A stretch of DNA of 64,000 bases from Valencia hispanica (GCA_963556495.2 OY747713.1:27189461-27253460); one strand, 5' to 3'. Numbered from the stretch's first letter, positions 32,350 to 46,619 are shown. Made by a program: numbers and translations. The notes: generated from the sequence alone by a model not told the origin.

Positions 32350-32385
<36 letters not shown>
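32350..32385 (+). repeat. (CA)n microsatellite
   Basis: CA repeat of roughly 17 units preceding AAATACACAC. Confidence 0.93.
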
Positions 32386-32699
32386 TACACACATCCAGAA
32401 TCTCTCTCTTAGCCTCCCTCACACGATGTCTGTCCCTTAGCTCGCTTGCACTCTCATCCACTGTTTATTTTCCTGCCTCCATCTGGAGTCGGCTGATATT
32501 GTAATCGCCCTAATGCACATTGCCTTTCACACTCACACACACATTTGCACACAAACACCCACCTATACAATGTGCCATCCTGACAAGCCCCTTTTCTTAT
32601 TTCAGGAGATAAGCCACTGGATGTGATTGCATATGTGTGTGTGGTTGTGTGTGATTTAAGTACACACATTGGTGTCTAAGCAGTTTGTCTCTTGATTAC

Positions 32700-32870
32700 C
32701 AATGGACACACAAGTGTGTCCCTTCCCGCGCTCTGCCAAAGGGGATGATATTGAATAGGCGCTTTATAGCGATATGAAGTGCCGATAAAGCGGCCGAGTG
32801 AAGATGTTACCTCTTATCGTTTGGCTCCTCAATATTCACCTGTCATATGACTTACGTTTAAAGATTAGCC
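32700..32870. promoter_or_regulatory. Candidate CNE with 8-bp hairpin
   Basis: Non-repetitive sequence containing CGCTTTAT (32760-32767) and ATAAAGCG (32785-32792), a perfect 8-bp stem with a 17-nt loop, plus GATATTGAATAGG and CTCAATATTCACC (POU/homeodomain-like). Enhancer function is an inference. Confidence 0.3.
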
Positions 32871-33376
32871 ACGGGTAAATGGGAAGGAAATTTAGGGGTG
32901 GTAGGGAAGGGAAAACGGTGTCCGTTTGCATTTTTGAAAAGGATTTGCTTGAAAAGAAAAGGATGCTAGAGCGTGTGGAAGGAGATTACCATACTGCAGT
33001 GTGTAATGGCTTTTGTTTTTGATTCAGCGGACGTTTAAGAGCTCAGACGGTGGGAACGTGACAGCTCACACAAATGCCAAGGATGTGCAGACAGCCGTGA
33101 TTGATGGGAGGCGTGAGCTGTGAAACTGGGCGATTAGGAACCCTTTTTCATTTAACTCATTCATGGGAGAACAATTGTTGTAGAATGGACAGCGCTGCCT
33201 TGCCATTACTCCATAAAACCTGACTTTATAAGTTGTTTTTGTGTGTCTTTTTTGTGAGCTTGTGTGAGAGGTGTAGAGTGGGCACAGGCAGAGCACTGTT
33301 GAAACAATGGAGGAGAAAAAACATACAAAATATTAGGGAAAGAAAAAAAGCAAAGAAGGAAAAGAAAGGTCTTAAC

Positions 33377-34261
33377 TAGGGCTGTAAAGTCCTACTCGAC
33401 TGGTCGACTTATTGGTCGATGCGTTCTGAGTCGACCAAAATTCTGATTGGTCGATTTTATGCCGTGTTAATTTTTTTAATTTGATTGGACAAGAGACATT
33501 CCATGAGAGCTGATCGGTGCTGATGTTAAAGTAGGCTACAACAGCGCTGCCTCTTGTGTGATATTGCTTTAACAGTCTACAGGTAGATCGAAGAACGTCC
33601 GCGTTATTCAATGTGCTGTGGCTTCAGTGCTTAATTTGTAAATCATTAGGTGCCGGAACGCAAAGTACATGACAGCGGAGGCATGACCAGAGACACGCAC
33701 AGGTCCCGGAACGCAGTAAATGGTAGCGGAAAAAAAACGTGTAAAAACATGATGTGGGCCTTACAGGCCTGAATGTTTAAAATATTGTAATGTTCCCCGA
33801 TAGATGCAGACAATGGTTGTAATCGAAAGCTTTAATGCTGACTACTGTTGGCCGCAATCACGTACAAAACAGTAATCAAAAGAACTCTAACATTAACCGG
33901 TTGTCTGTCTAGTTCCATTTACAGACACACACCAGTTCCCCGCGCGCAGCCTGCAGAACAGTGCTGGATTTGGTCAGGTTTTTATTATTGTATTGCTTAA
34001 TGCGCAATTGCACCATGCCCACAGTCTTTGTTTTGAGCCCAATGCACAAATTTATTCCGTTTGTACTTGTCTTGATCAGGCATGTTTAATAAAGATAATT
34101 GTCCCTGAATTGCCTTGCCATTTAGTGCAATTGCAGTAATCATGGCATATTATATTGCGCAGATGCACGTAATGCATCCCCCCACCGCAAATTAGTCGAT
34201 TTTTGGTCGGAATTTCAGTGTTTCAGTCGACCAAGAATTTCTTTGGTTGATTACAGCCCTA
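33377..34261. mobile_element. Complete 885-bp non-autonomous hAT element
   Basis: It starts TAGGGCTGTAAAGTCC and ends GATTACAGCCCTA. Both ends carry GTCGACCA/TGGTCGAC subterminal motifs. It is flanked by a perfect 8-bp duplication GTCTTAAC (33369-33376 and 34262-34269), diagnostic of hAT transposition. The interior has no transposase frame. It contains a short internal direct repeat around CCGGAACGCA (about 33654 and 33707). Confidence 0.93.
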
Positions 34262-36239
34262 GTCTTAACACACTCGTTAAGGCTCTATTTACTATAATAA
34301 AGATTCACAAAGAAAGTGTCTGGTGGTTAGAATTGGCTGATTTTCAGCTTGATCAGTCCTATAGGATAAACATCTGAAACTCAGAAGTCCAATTTTCATT
34401 TAAATTAGTGAATGCACCATGCTAAGTTCAGTTTGGGCTAACATCAACACTCTTTGGTGTGGAAGTTGCTTGCGCTATTAGTAATGTGTCGAGACATAGT
34501 CTACATTTAATTTAGGCTATGAGAGAGTAAGAGAGAGCAAGACTTTCAGCAGAGAATAGGAAGTCTATTAGCATGTTTCTTTCATTTGAACTTTCAACGT
34601 CTGTTTGTCATAGAACATAGCAGAAATGGAAATGTTAGCAACCTTTTGAAAATCTCAAAGTTAAGCGACTTTCTTGAGGATGTACACACAGCGACTACTG
34701 ATTTGGTAATCCTAGCTATGTTAATGATAGTAATCTCTAATGTGTGATAGTTTGTCTTTGTTTCAACATAATAAAAACTATGTCATATTAAATGTTTCAT
34801 CTTTGCAGCTCACATATCTCACATTTATTTTGAGGTATGGGCACGGATGAAAAGCAAGCCTTTTGAAAAGGGCAGCTACCCTGACCAGCCTGGTAAAAAG
34901 AAGAGTAATTAAGATCAGCAGACAGGCATAGAGAGAAAGAAAGAGAAGTGTGGATCAATAGAAGCAGACAGTGGAGGCTCTGTTTTTATCCCTCCAAGTA
35001 TTGACATTTTCAGTCAATTACATCGAGAGAGAAGAAGAAGAAGAAGAAGAAGAGAGATGTGAGCAGGTTTGCATTCAGAAATCTGCAGCACCATCTGCAG
35101 ATAGTAGTCCAGTATTCTGTGTGCTTTAACCAACATGTTCACATCCAGATCAGACAGCAGAGCCTTTTATCCACCTTCAGCAGACACAATTAAATCCTTG
35201 TTTCATCTTCTTGCTGGTTAAAATCGCACCACTATAGTCACTATAATGAAGCCCTTTTCTTTTGTGCCTGCATTTGACTTGTATGATGGTTGTTGTCGGA
35301 AGAGCGTGGGGCTTCCAGCTGTTGTCACTTAGTGTCACAGACAAACCAGGAGCCGGGACAATAGGACGATGGTCGTCCGCTCCATCTGATTGTCTTGTTG
35401 TCAAACCGACAGCAGGTGCCTTGAACGATAAATGGCTAGCGTCAATTATGTCAAGGAAGAGCCATTTTGGAAATTGGCTCTAAGATAAAGAGGGAGAGCG
35501 GGGAAAGGGGACAGTGGGGGTTAAATAAAGATATGAAAAGAACTGCTCCATTTTCTCAAAATGGGGCCAAATAACAGCCCCATTTTCTTTAACTTATAGT
35601 ACATCCTGTCCCCACACGTACCCTGCTATTCCTATCCACGCTTCATGAGTCTGAATCATTACCATCCACCCTGCTAAGTATTTGTTCGCTTGCAGTCAAT
35701 GCAGTCTATAATAGGTGTAAAATATACTGCGTTTTATTCTCAACAAAACTGATATTTGAAGGCATTTTCACTTTTAAAAACAATCACAGTTCTTGCTTTT
35801 GGTTTATTTATTTAATCTTGTACCCCAAAGGAGGAAAAAGACCACATTTTCCTATTGAAAACTCAAAAGGTGTTGCAATTCAGCAGGACAAGAGATAAGG
35901 CGGGAAGCTGTGGGTTTGTATTGACAGATCGATATAGATCTCAAGAGCTGCCTCTCAGCCGATGTGTGATTGCGTATATGTGAAATAGACACCCAGACTG
36001 TCTATTTACTGGTCTCTCTGTCTGTAGCATAAAAACACAAATAATTACATCTTGCTGGGTTAGAATTTGGGGTGTCATCTTATACCTATATATCCGCATA
36101 ACCCCAGCGGCTCTTTTGGGTTTGCGATTGCCAACCCTTTAATCAAAGCATCTGTTACTTCTCCCAGCTGAATTTTAACCATATGGACGTGTCTTTTACA
36201 GAAGCTCCATTTTCACATGAAACATCAACTTGTCTGCTG
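34262..36239. other. Non-coding sequence with CNE-like patch
   Basis: No gene. A (GAA)n-like purine tract occurs at about 35031-35054. The region 35270-35480 is complex and non-repetitive, and could be a conserved element (TCTGATTGTCTTGTTGTC, AACGATAAATGG). The remainder is unassigned. Confidence 0.4.
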
Positions 36240-36890
36240 CAGTGCATTGCAAAGAATCCATACCACTTGCTTTGTAACACATTTCTTCTTGGAACCACAA
36301 ACTTTTATGTATTTTACGTTGGCTTTTATGAGATAGATCAAAAAAATCCAAGTAATATGATGGAGAGCATAAGCATTGTTCTGCTGGCAGCTGAACCTCT
36401 ACCCTTGTCTCAACTCTTTTGCAACCTCTCATTGAGGAATCCTCAATCAGCCACAAACTTAACAAAAAACATCTGTTGTAATTTCCAAGGTATTAAGGAG
36501 CTGAGCATGGTAGCTGGTTTATTTTGAAGCAAATAAAGCCACAGTGCGCTTGAGAAGTAAGAAGACGCACAGTCAAAGGGAGAAGAAAGACAGGCATGTG
36601 AGCCAACATGGACAGGCAAGCAAGTGGACTGCCTAAAAAAATATTTCCGGGATTGCAAGTCCAATTTGTGGTCAGCAAAAGTTTAGGGATGCAGGTTTTC
36701 TTGTTGTGTTTCACCGTAGGGATCCTGTGTGGAGGTTGTTCGTTTTCCATGACACATGTTCTCCAACAAATCTCTATTTGAATTAGGTGCCTTCTGAACG
36801 GGATTGGTTGCACTAGATTTTATTTAGATTTTTAGAAGCAAATGGCCTTGTATAGTTTTCATATTTTTATTTACAAAACAATGTAAACAC
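36240..36890. mobile_element. Tc1-family relic, mainly both ends
   Basis: The left terminus is CAGTGCATTGCAAAGAATCC followed by ACCACAAACTTTTATGTATT and GAGATAGATCAA. The right side, in the opposite orientation, is TGCCTTCTGAACGGGATTGG and TTGCACTAGATTTTATTTAG. The middle no longer resembles transposase. It is a decayed or internally deleted copy of the family seen at 40891. Confidence 0.6.
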
Positions 36891-39800
36891 TGTATCTATC
36901 ATTCATGAAGAATTGTTACTTTTGTATTGCACTGTTTACTTGAACAGTAACTGTGTTTCATACTTGGCATGATGTAGATTTGTATCGACTAGATTGAGCC
37001 ATTGTCTATATTTTCACGACTCCAACAGTCCACAGCCTTGTTTGGTCTTCTCGGCTGTGATGAAGCCATTCGTGGAAGAATCTGTCTTTTTCCAAGAGCT
37101 AAACAGCTCCAGATTTCGGCATAACTTGTTTGAGGCTTGTTAACACAGAGAGCAGGCACGGCATGGATGACTGAAAAAGGCTTTCATGGAGCAGTGAAAT
37201 TTCATGCAAAAAAAGAAAACATAAATCCATCTTCTCCTGTAAGGTTCTGGATTTTTTGGAAGATGTTTTAAGATGTTTGGCCTGTGAGATTGTAATTCTT
37301 TGCCCATCTGTCCTCTCTCCACCCACCTCTATGTCTCTTATCAACATCTGGTTTTCAGTGCAGCAGGGAAACAAGTATTCTTTATAAACCGCGGGGTCCC
37401 AGTTTCTCCTCTGCTTGTGTTATTAGCTTAACCTCAACTACTGCACTCTCTCTGTGTGCACATACTCGCATATGCTATCCATTAGGAAGTCATACCATTC
37501 AGAAAATGTAATAACTTTCAGTCAGAAAGAGATAAAGTATTTTGACTTTTTTTCATTCTTCAGTTTTTCCATAACTGCAGACAGTTTGGAGTTCTGGATT
37601 TTATGCCTCCCCTGCGAGAGAACAAATTACTACCTAGATGTTAGTTTGAGGATGCTCCAGTGAGTGGAAAGCCCCCATTCTCAAAGCATTTTCTCTTATT
37701 ACTCTTGTTTTTAGTCCTTTTTTCTTATGCAAATTCAAGGGTGAAAAATACACTTAGGTTCCAATACAGAAAATAACATTTTAGGAATAATTTTGATTAA
37801 TTTAAACACATTTCCCCTACAAACTCCTATTTCCAATTTGGCTGTATTAGATTTTCTACATTATGATGTTGTTATTTTATGGTACCGTTCACTAAAAATA
37901 AAAAAAGATTTACAGTAAAAATATGAACAAATTTACACCATAATCCAAGTGAATTTATTTGAAACAGAAAAAACAAAAATGACTTCTACTACTGCAAAAA
38001 AATCTATAACATATTGATTGCTTACGCCAACTTTAGCTTTAAATGATTCCAAACCACTCAATTTGTACTTTTTATACGGATGCTTTTCTATAAGGAAGGC
38101 TAAAGTGTAGTAGCGTTCTTTTAGCCAGCTGACTGGCAGTGCAAAGCAACTAGTGAGAGTAGGACTTTTTTTTTTTTTTTTTTTACATAAAAACATTGTC
38201 AGCAGAAATAGTAAAAACATTTGCTCAAAACTGTTGCTATATCGGCTGAGTCAGATATAGTATAAGTTTAGAAGCAAATAGCCATCCTGCAGAAACTCCT
38301 CGCATTGAAAGGGCTCTGTATGAGCTCTTCCTCCTGTATCCCCTACATCCTTTATGGTCCACCACACAAAACCAAACACACAAAAAAACCAAACACCTTC
38401 CTGAAGTTAAGTAATATTGATGATTTTAACTTATCATAAACATTGAGGTGAAATAGATATGTTTGGTGCTGTTCCTGTGCTCAAACAGAATTTTATAGAT
38501 GGTCCCAATATTTACTGTATCTTCTTTTTGTCTAAAGTAGCCACAATATCACAAGACATTGCAACAAAAAAAAAATGTGCATGCGTTTTAATAAACAGAA
38601 CATAAGTTCTTTGAATTCTAAACTGTATTTAAAGAGCCTATGTTCAGTGTAGAACAATTTAGTTTATGTCTATGAATTCTGGATTTCGAGCAAGAGATGA
38701 CCCAGATTCTTTTACTCTTATCTAGCCGTTTAATTTTTTGCCAACTAATGCTATGACTCAGACATTAGCTTCAGCAGCATAAGGCCAGCAGAAGTGTTCC
38801 ACTAAATCTCTTTATAGTGCTTGCACTTTGTAAAATACTGGGGGGTGCTGCTCCACATTTACTAAACATCTACACAAGCAATAGAGAACTCCATTAGGAA
38901 GAAACAACTTGTTTTATTATTATTATTGGATCGCTAATAGAAACCCCCAGGCTCTGGCACCCTGGGCAGAGAGCCATATTGCCAATATTACAAAACTGCT
39001 CTTACTGTCAAGAAAAACAGATACTCTAGCTTCCGGAATGTCATTAAATGAGTTATTATAATTTGGATTTAATCAGAATACTAATGTAGAACATGTACTA
39101 CTGATGAGATGTAGTCTAGTTTACTGCACTTTAAAGCTACAGAGTTTTCAACGATATGTATCATTGATTTGGAATATTGGGATCGGACTCTGTATAGTTA
39201 GATGCCTAATTTTATGTGACTTGCTCTCACTTAAAAGTCTCTTGTAAGAATGATATCAACAATATTAGCTGTTTGAAACTATATATTTCATGAAGGTGAC
39301 CGGGGCTAGTGTCTAATCCACAAAATTATTCACAGCTGTACAGGGATCGCGTATATTGGTGGATCTGCGACGGGATTTCTGCAAATGTAAATTTCTCACA
39401 TAACTTTGACTTACAGCTCATGTTCACACACACACACACGCACACACTATGGATACACAGTTGTGCACTCAGCAAATTGGTCTCCTTGCATGCTCACAAA
39501 CAGAAGTTGGATGTGCAAACAAAGCTACGCAGCCCAGCACCATATGGCAGAGCTGTCAATCAAGAATGAAGGCATGCCGAGCATGCTTTGAGTGGTACCG
39601 TGTAAGGTGTACAACGCCGTGTGTTTGATGGGGTGAACAATATTTTAAGAATTGTGTGGAATGACATATTAACAGACAAACACACACACACACACAGACA
39701 CACACACAAAGGTGTGAGTCACCGGCTACATTTGCTGCTGTTTCTTGTATGAATGCAGAATATGCACACTCCTACTACATCCACATACCCATGTCCTACT

Positions 39801-40890
39801 TTTTTGTAATTTAGTTATTTAACAAAAGCGTGCTGAGCTCGTTGCTACTGACAATTATGTTCTGTTAAATCAGTGTTGTTTCGGTAACACAACACAGTCC
39901 TGCAGTATACACAAATGCATTTTGACAACCATTGCGTGCAACATTTCTTACCACTTCATGAGAGTAAAAAAACAACAACACTCTTTAAATAGGTGTAACA
40001 GTATTAGCAAAGCTTGAGCTTTTTATATGCAACCAGATTTAGTTCAGACAGTAGTAAACAAGCAATGCAGTTTGTAAAAAGCTGTTCTAAATTCAGCTGC
40101 AGACTATGAGCATCTGCACCCAAGTCTCTGTGTCTGGGATACAGCCTGGTGTATTTGGCTAAAATAAGAGTCTTTGTATTTGCCTCTTTGCCCAAGGCTA
40201 CAAGATGCAGTTGCACAAAAACATGTACCGAGTCATGACAGATGCCCCTAATTGCTAAAGAGGCTAATGCATTAGTCGTGCACCGCCCCAGGCTTTTGCC
40301 TTGTAGGACAACAACAAAACTGAGTCATCAGCTGATGGAGGTTGAAAGACACACACGCACGCACGCACGCACACACACACACAAACACTCACACAGTTAC
40401 ATGCCTCAGTTTATCCTGGTCCCACATTTTTTGTCATTATCCTACAAGAAGGATTAAATCTATATTTAGTCATGTTATTTTGAGAATTCCCCCTGTCAAA
40501 TATTACCCGCTAACTTTTCTGCTCTGGTGTATTTCCTGTTCGAATACGCAACTCATTTAGGTAGTTTAAGTTGAAGCGAATGAGGTTTGCTACTTATCTG
40601 ATCCAGCCACTTAGGTGATTATCCCTGCAAGGTTTTTGGTGTTTTGCAGACTTCTTTTTGCTTCAATGTGTGTGTATATGTGTGTTTTTGTTGTTGTTGT
40701 TGTTGTTGAAAGCGGGTGGTATCTTCATGGGGAACTGATTGCAGAGGATTAGATTGTGATTAAGCTAGGGGTGGGGTGCAGAAGTAGAGATGGGAGAGGG
40801 GGAAAAGGTGACAAAGTGTGGGGAGGTGAATTGTGCGGAGGAGATTGGGAAAAAAAGATAACCATCATGTGGAAAAAGTAGCTGGAGGTT
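36891..40890. other. Unassigned non-coding sequence with small microsatellites
   Basis: AT-rich, no gene. (CA)n tracts lie at about 39424-39448, 39680-39708 and 40350-40385 (the last with CACG units), and a (TTG)n tract at about 40689-40708. A poly(T) run lies at 38167-38184. A fragment at 38100-38150 resembles the unidentified repeat at 56.1 and 57.8 kb. Confidence 0.45.
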
Positions 40891-41388
40891 ACAGTGCCTT
40901 GCAAAAGTATCCATACTATTGAACTGTTTCACATTTTTTCAAACCAGTCCTATGGTAACTTTGGTGGAGGTGCAGGAATCCACCTCTCAGCTGTAAATTC
41001 TATTGACAGAACAGCTATTAGTCATGCAAAAAATTAATTGATGAAAGAAAGTCTTAAGAAGTCCCCTTTACCACAAGCCATGTATGGGGCACAGCAAAAA
41101 TGTATAAGAAGGCACCTCTTGTCTCGCAAAAAAAAACCCTGGATACATCATCTCCACTGTTAAACATAGTGGTGGCAGCATCATGGTGTGGGGATGTTTT
41201 TCTTCACCATGGAAAATATATATGCATGGCACACTGTTCAGATCTCTCTAAGCATTAGTATAAGTAGCATACACTACTTTGTATTGCTCCATAACATATA
41301 ATCCCACCAAAATACATAGAGGTTTGTGGTTGTAATGTTCCAATTCAAAAACAGATCAAGACTAATAAATACCTCTGCAAATCCTTAT
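40891..41388 (+). mobile_element. Internally deleted Tc1-family copy, ~500 bp
   Basis: The left terminus is ACAGTGCCTTGCAAAAGTAT. Internal transposase pieces are ACAGCTATTAGTCATGC, TTACCACAAGCCATGTATGG and GTGGTGGCAGCATCATGGTG. The right end is in inverted form: TAATCCCACCAAAATACATA and GAGGTTTGTGGTTGTAATG. It has both ends but only scraps of the gene, so it is non-autonomous. Confidence 0.75.
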
Positions 41389-41935
41389 ATGCTCAAGTCA
41401 TTGTTATGATATGTCCATCACGTTTTTTGTTTAGTTTTTTAGTTTTTTAGATTTAAACTCTTGCATGTGAACTCATCTGTAATTCAACTCTGCTTTTCAT
41501 TGACCAAAGCTGTTGTGGACTACAAACTTCTGCATAAGAGACGTTATGTAGCAGTGCCCAGACAGGCCTGTGGGAGCTATCCAAAGTGGAATTGTTGTGT
41601 TTCAGTTTGAAAAACCACATTATTACATGGGGTGAGCGAGGTCTGTGTGATTGCACGGCTCTGATGTCAGCCTGTTTGCTGGTGCCAGCTGGAGAACTCG
41701 ACCCTGGAAATGGAGAAAACGGGAATAAAGCTTGTACATTTGTGAGTGACTCTTAACTGCTGCGGACCCATGCCAGAAGCCACAGCTTCGAGCAGCTAAG
41801 GGAGAAGGGAGTAGTAACAGACACCAAAAAAAGAGGCAGACGGAAATCCCCAAAATACATTAACTTAAAAAAGTGATGTTGTATCTTCTGCTTTTCAGGA
41901 TTTCAGACAGACTATCATGGGAAAAAATGGGAAAC
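41389..41935. other. Unassigned non-coding sequence
   Basis: Nothing recognisable; leads into the GATA/GACA tract. Confidence 0.4.
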
Positions 41936-42134
<199 letters not shown>

Positions 42135-45100
42135 CTTCTACATGTGCACAAACATGTTGCTTTGCTTCTTTGAAATGCCTGTTTTCATTCCTACTATGAA
42201 ACTTTGATTCACTCAGTTTCTCATTCCGCAAATGTCTTTAACTCTAAATGCTATCAGCGTAATAGTCTTAATCCAATTCCTCAGGCTTGACCCTGCGACT
42301 ACTATTATACATTGGCTGTAAATTTTTGGTAATTTTTTTTTGTGACCTGTTGTACCTGGGAACATCTTTTTTCTTTAGCAAATTACGTTTAGCAACTCCT
42401 CAAAATCTGTTGGAAATGTTACCTTTTTAGGCCCATACTTTCTGTTCAGACTAATCCTGAACAAAAGCATTAAAAGTTAGGGTTTGTTATCCCATTTGAT
42501 CAACCCCAACCACCTTTCAACCACATTTAGACATTAATAGACAATATGCCAATTAATATTTCAGGCACATGGTCATCATGGCTGCAACAGATATAAGTAT
42601 ACAGTGCTACTTTTCATGCTTGTTAGCGGTGATGCACAATATATTAAACTGTAACCATTATAACAGTTTTGATGTGTGCGATATTGCAAACGCTAAGAAC
42701 TGCTTGGATGCAATATTTGCTAAAATATTATATTTAAAGTGGTTTCCATGCTGCATGCCGTTAATGTATTTAGGGTATTGGATAGATCCCTCACTTGATG
42801 TATATTTTCAGTGGAAGAGATGCTACAGCATATGGCGAGTGATGGGGACATTGTGATGAAGACAAATAAAGAAAATTAAATTTAAACCTAATTGAAACCA
42901 TCATCGCAACATTCAGCAATAGTATTGCAATAGCATTGATTTGTGAAACTGTACAATACTAAATTTAATGCACTGGAATAGATGCAAGTGGACATAGATG
43001 CTATTGTGACTGTAAAATATTTTCCTATATATATTTTTTTCATTGCTTGCTAAAAACAAGGTTTATGAGGATGAGACAAGATTTTAGCATTATTTAGGGA
43101 AACTTTAAAAACATTCGTTTAGTTGTTGTGATTTACCCTTTTTTTTATTTATCTTATGTAATATTCTAATTTTATATTATGTAATTTAGGTTCCAATGTC
43201 TTTTGTAGAATCATCCAGTTCAAGTTTGATCCGTTGTACAATTGTAGATATTGAAGTAGACATGATCAAATTCAGTTCAAACTCATAAAAAACCTGACAT
43301 CTTTCTGATTTTAAGCACCCAGACAAAGCTATGAAAGTTATGCTATCTTTAGTTTAAATAGTGAGAAACAGTTAGCCAGATGTGATATGATCAGTGCTTA
43401 CAAGGTGTTCATATATTTTCTGCCACTGTTTATTTTGTTTTCAGCCAGCCCAAAAGAGAAGTTTTTATCACCTCACTTTGTTAAACAAACAGAGCAACTC
43501 AAGAACTGTTCCTTTCTTCCTGAACACAGATACAGGGTGTAAAGCTTATAGCGCAAATCTTTATATTCAGAGCTCATAATAACAGTTTCCACTTACTTCA
43601 CCAGATGTAGTTACAAGGTGACAGCAACTAGATAGTGCTCCTTCAGACCGGCTTTACTTTGAACAGAAATCCTGTGGTGATATTACTATATATATATATA
43701 TCTGAAATACATCAAGTGAGACACTATATTGCTTGTTCCAATGATAAAATACTTTTAGTGGGGACATACAATTGCATATTAGGTTACTTTTTTGTGCTTG
43801 ATTAAGTTAATTCACAACCACACCAAATGCAATTCATTAAAATAGACAACATTTTAACTTTGACACTGTTTTTGAGAAAATATCTATTTCGCAAGAGCAG
43901 CTCATCCCCCTCTTTTCATGTCTTTTCACTTAACCCTGTATGTGACATCACCAAAAGGTTTGGGCAACTCCCAACTGTCTGGCAGGAACATGGCTACAAG
44001 GAGGGGGACCTCATGAGATGTGATTCAACTTGTGTCCTTGGCTGAGAGAGGAAATAAGTGTTTTCTTTTTTCTACATTGAGTCCAGTTCTGTGCAAGATG
44101 GTAGAGATAATAATAGTAATGTATTTTGTACAATTTATTTTTGAAGTTCTCATGACACCACTCTTAAAGTAAGACTTTACTTACAGTAAAACAACGTAAA
44201 ATAAAATAAAAATAGCATATAAATACTTAACATTTCGGTTGGTCCAGTTTAATTCATAACGCAATCCTAACTTAAAAAGAGGAAGTTGAAAAGTTTGATT
44301 TCATGCCACACTGTGTGAAGCTTAATACCCCTTCGCCATATTGCCGTGACGTCATTGGCAGTATGGCTTCCTCCTTCAGCGTTGCCAACTTAGCGACTTC
44401 GTCGATATATTTAGCAACTTTTTGGACCCCTTTAGCAACTCTTAAAAAAATGACTAGCAATAATCTTTTTTGGGGTATTATTGGAGATTTTTGGAGACTC
44501 TGAAGTGAAGCACACATCCTTACTCTTCTCACCGAGCAGCGGTGCTGCTGTTGGCTCCTCTCCCATTCTGGAGCGCTCACAGTAAGCAGCCAGTTCTCCT
44601 GCTGCCAGGACCAGCTTCAGTCAGAGCCGGTGTTTATCCCTGATCTTGTCTGTTTATGGTCCTCAGACTTTCTGTTAGACATGGCTTGGTTTCGTCACTT
44701 GTATGAAGCAACGAATGATGAGTTGCACATTATATTTATTTCAGGGGTGGTTTGCCAGAATCGCTCACTGTGTCTATAGTTATGATTATATCCCTGATTG
44801 TTATACACCATTGGAATCATAGGACTCTTAGCTTTCCAATGATCTAAAATATGTATATGTATATAGAAGTTGGTTGAGATGATTGGTAGATTAAAACCCA
44901 GAAGTAGGCAATGTTCTGCCCGCAGGACATAGGAACACTAAGGGGTAATAAATCTAGAAAAATCATTATTCATCAGTTATTCTTAGATACTATATTGATC
45001 TAGCATATCTTTATTCTCAAGTAAGACTCAGTGATTGATTCAGATAAGACGTCATTTGGATGTAGAGCTATGTTTTTGGTATATATTGCATTTATTAATA

Positions 45101-46619
45101 TATTATTATCATTATATAATGTTCACATAACAAATATTGATGGTGAATTGCTTTACTTTAGCTGTCCTCAAAGTGTGCCGAACACAGCCTCGATGCTTCT
45201 GTTGTAGCCCACTTCTTAACGAACTGGATCTTTTGGAAACCTAAACAGGTTTAAACCTGCTTATCTGGTGTTGGAACAAAATCCTGCTATACACATATGT
45301 GGCATTGCTTCATAAATGATGATCAAATTTGGAAACAAAGATTGACCAGCAAACAATCTGAAAAGTTAGTTTTTTCTCTGATAGCATACTGCCAATCACG
45401 TCACTTCTGCCTCCACACCCAGGGTCAGAAATGATCGAGTTTTCAATGGCATGCTATTCAAATTGTTAGCCAGTCTCCATACACATACACACTTTTGTGA
45501 GAAATTTATTTTATCTCAGTTATATCGTATAATGTCAATTTTAATTAACTGTACATGAAAAATGGTGTCATGAGCACTTTAAGGCTCAGCTGTTTTTGGA
45601 CATGTGTAAGTCTTGGCATAACGACAAAATCCAATAATTCTTTTAACAAGACAACAAAAAGAAGACACCAAGGTTCTTTTGTTTTTGCACTGCATGTATG
45701 CATTAGTTACACATGTATAGTGTGGGGAAACATCCATTCTTTTAATACTATGGGCTACACTTGTTGTCATAGAAACAACAGATCACATGTGTATGCTAGT
45801 GTTTTACCGGAGGCCCTCAAAACAGATCCAGAAGCAGGACTAATCACTACCAGATTTCTTTCGCATAAATCACTTTAAAAAAAATAATTAATGTGCCATC
45901 TCTGTTGTTCGGTCTTTGTTCGGTGCTCAAGGCTTACAAAGAAAAAGTCACACAGGACAGGGCCACTTAATTGGGTCAGGAGCCAAGAAAATTTGGATAA
46001 GGTCCAAGGGGACTGGTCTCACCAACTTTCACTCCTCTGCCTTCTATCCTATAAGCACACTTTGAGGTCTCATTCCCTAAAAGCAAAGAAAAAACATTCT
46101 GACTCTGGAGGGAGGATTTTTGCTAAAAACATTGAAAAACGTCTGGGTGTGTGCGTGTTGTGTGTGTGAACAAGTTGAAACATGTTCTGCATGGGAACAA
46201 GACAATTATCTGCACAGCTCAGTCCACTCTGAAACACAGACACAAACACCGTCCCCTTCTCACACATCCTGACCCCAAGCAGCAAGCCATCCAACCCCAC
46301 CCATCTGGGTTCCCATCCTCTTTGGCCTTCTCTCTTAACCCCCACCCCACCCCCTTCTCAGGTTCCTTCTGGTTCCCTTTCTGGTTCCTGACTAGCAGGG
46401 CTATCTCTGGATGGCCAGTGGTTCCTCTCATTCTCCCGGCCCATTGTGTGCTGACTTGGGCAGGGCCCTTGGCCCCGGGGGCCGGGAGGGGAGCCAGGAA
46501 TGACCAGGTTCCTGTTGCTGTGCTAGTTAAAGGAGCTGCAGCATCATCTCCATTAGTAACTGCTGTGAAAATTTGTATTTTATTTTTGTAGATTTTGAGC
46601 GACTTCCGTTGTTTTAGAT
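42135..46619. other. Non-coding sequence with decayed repeats
   Basis: No gene seen. The region 42560-42975 has GATGCACAATATATTAAA and GCGATATTGCAA wordings, as in old hAT elements with 'GATGCACGATAT' motifs, too decayed to bound. A (TA)n tract lies at about 43686-43703. A separate repeat is listed at 44370-44640. The rest is unassigned. Confidence 0.4.
44370..44640. repeat. Interspersed repeat ('GTTGCCAACTTAGCGAC' type)
   Basis: Contains GTTGCCAACTTAGCGACTTC, TATATTTAGCAACTTTTTGG, CCCCTTTAGCAACTC and ATTGGAGATTTTTGGAGACT, with internally repeated TTAGC(A/G)AC words. I recognise this as a dispersed teleost repeat but cannot place it in a superfamily. The minus-strand open frame through it is incidental. 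Confidence 0.5.

Larger units (their letters stand above)
27786..33376 (+). other. Start of presumed giant intron 1; non-coding
   Basis: No coding exon is evident. Unusual patches at about 28.0-28.2 and 30.3-30.45 kb and hairpin-bearing sequence at about 32.75 kb are listed separately. Microsatellites lie at 30451-30495 and 32350-32385. The rest is AT-rich and unassigned. Confidence 0.4.

Noticed and set aside
44272..44580. 102-codon minus-strand frame
   Set aside because: It lies within the TTAGC(A/G)AC interspersed repeat; its regular sequence comes from the repeat.
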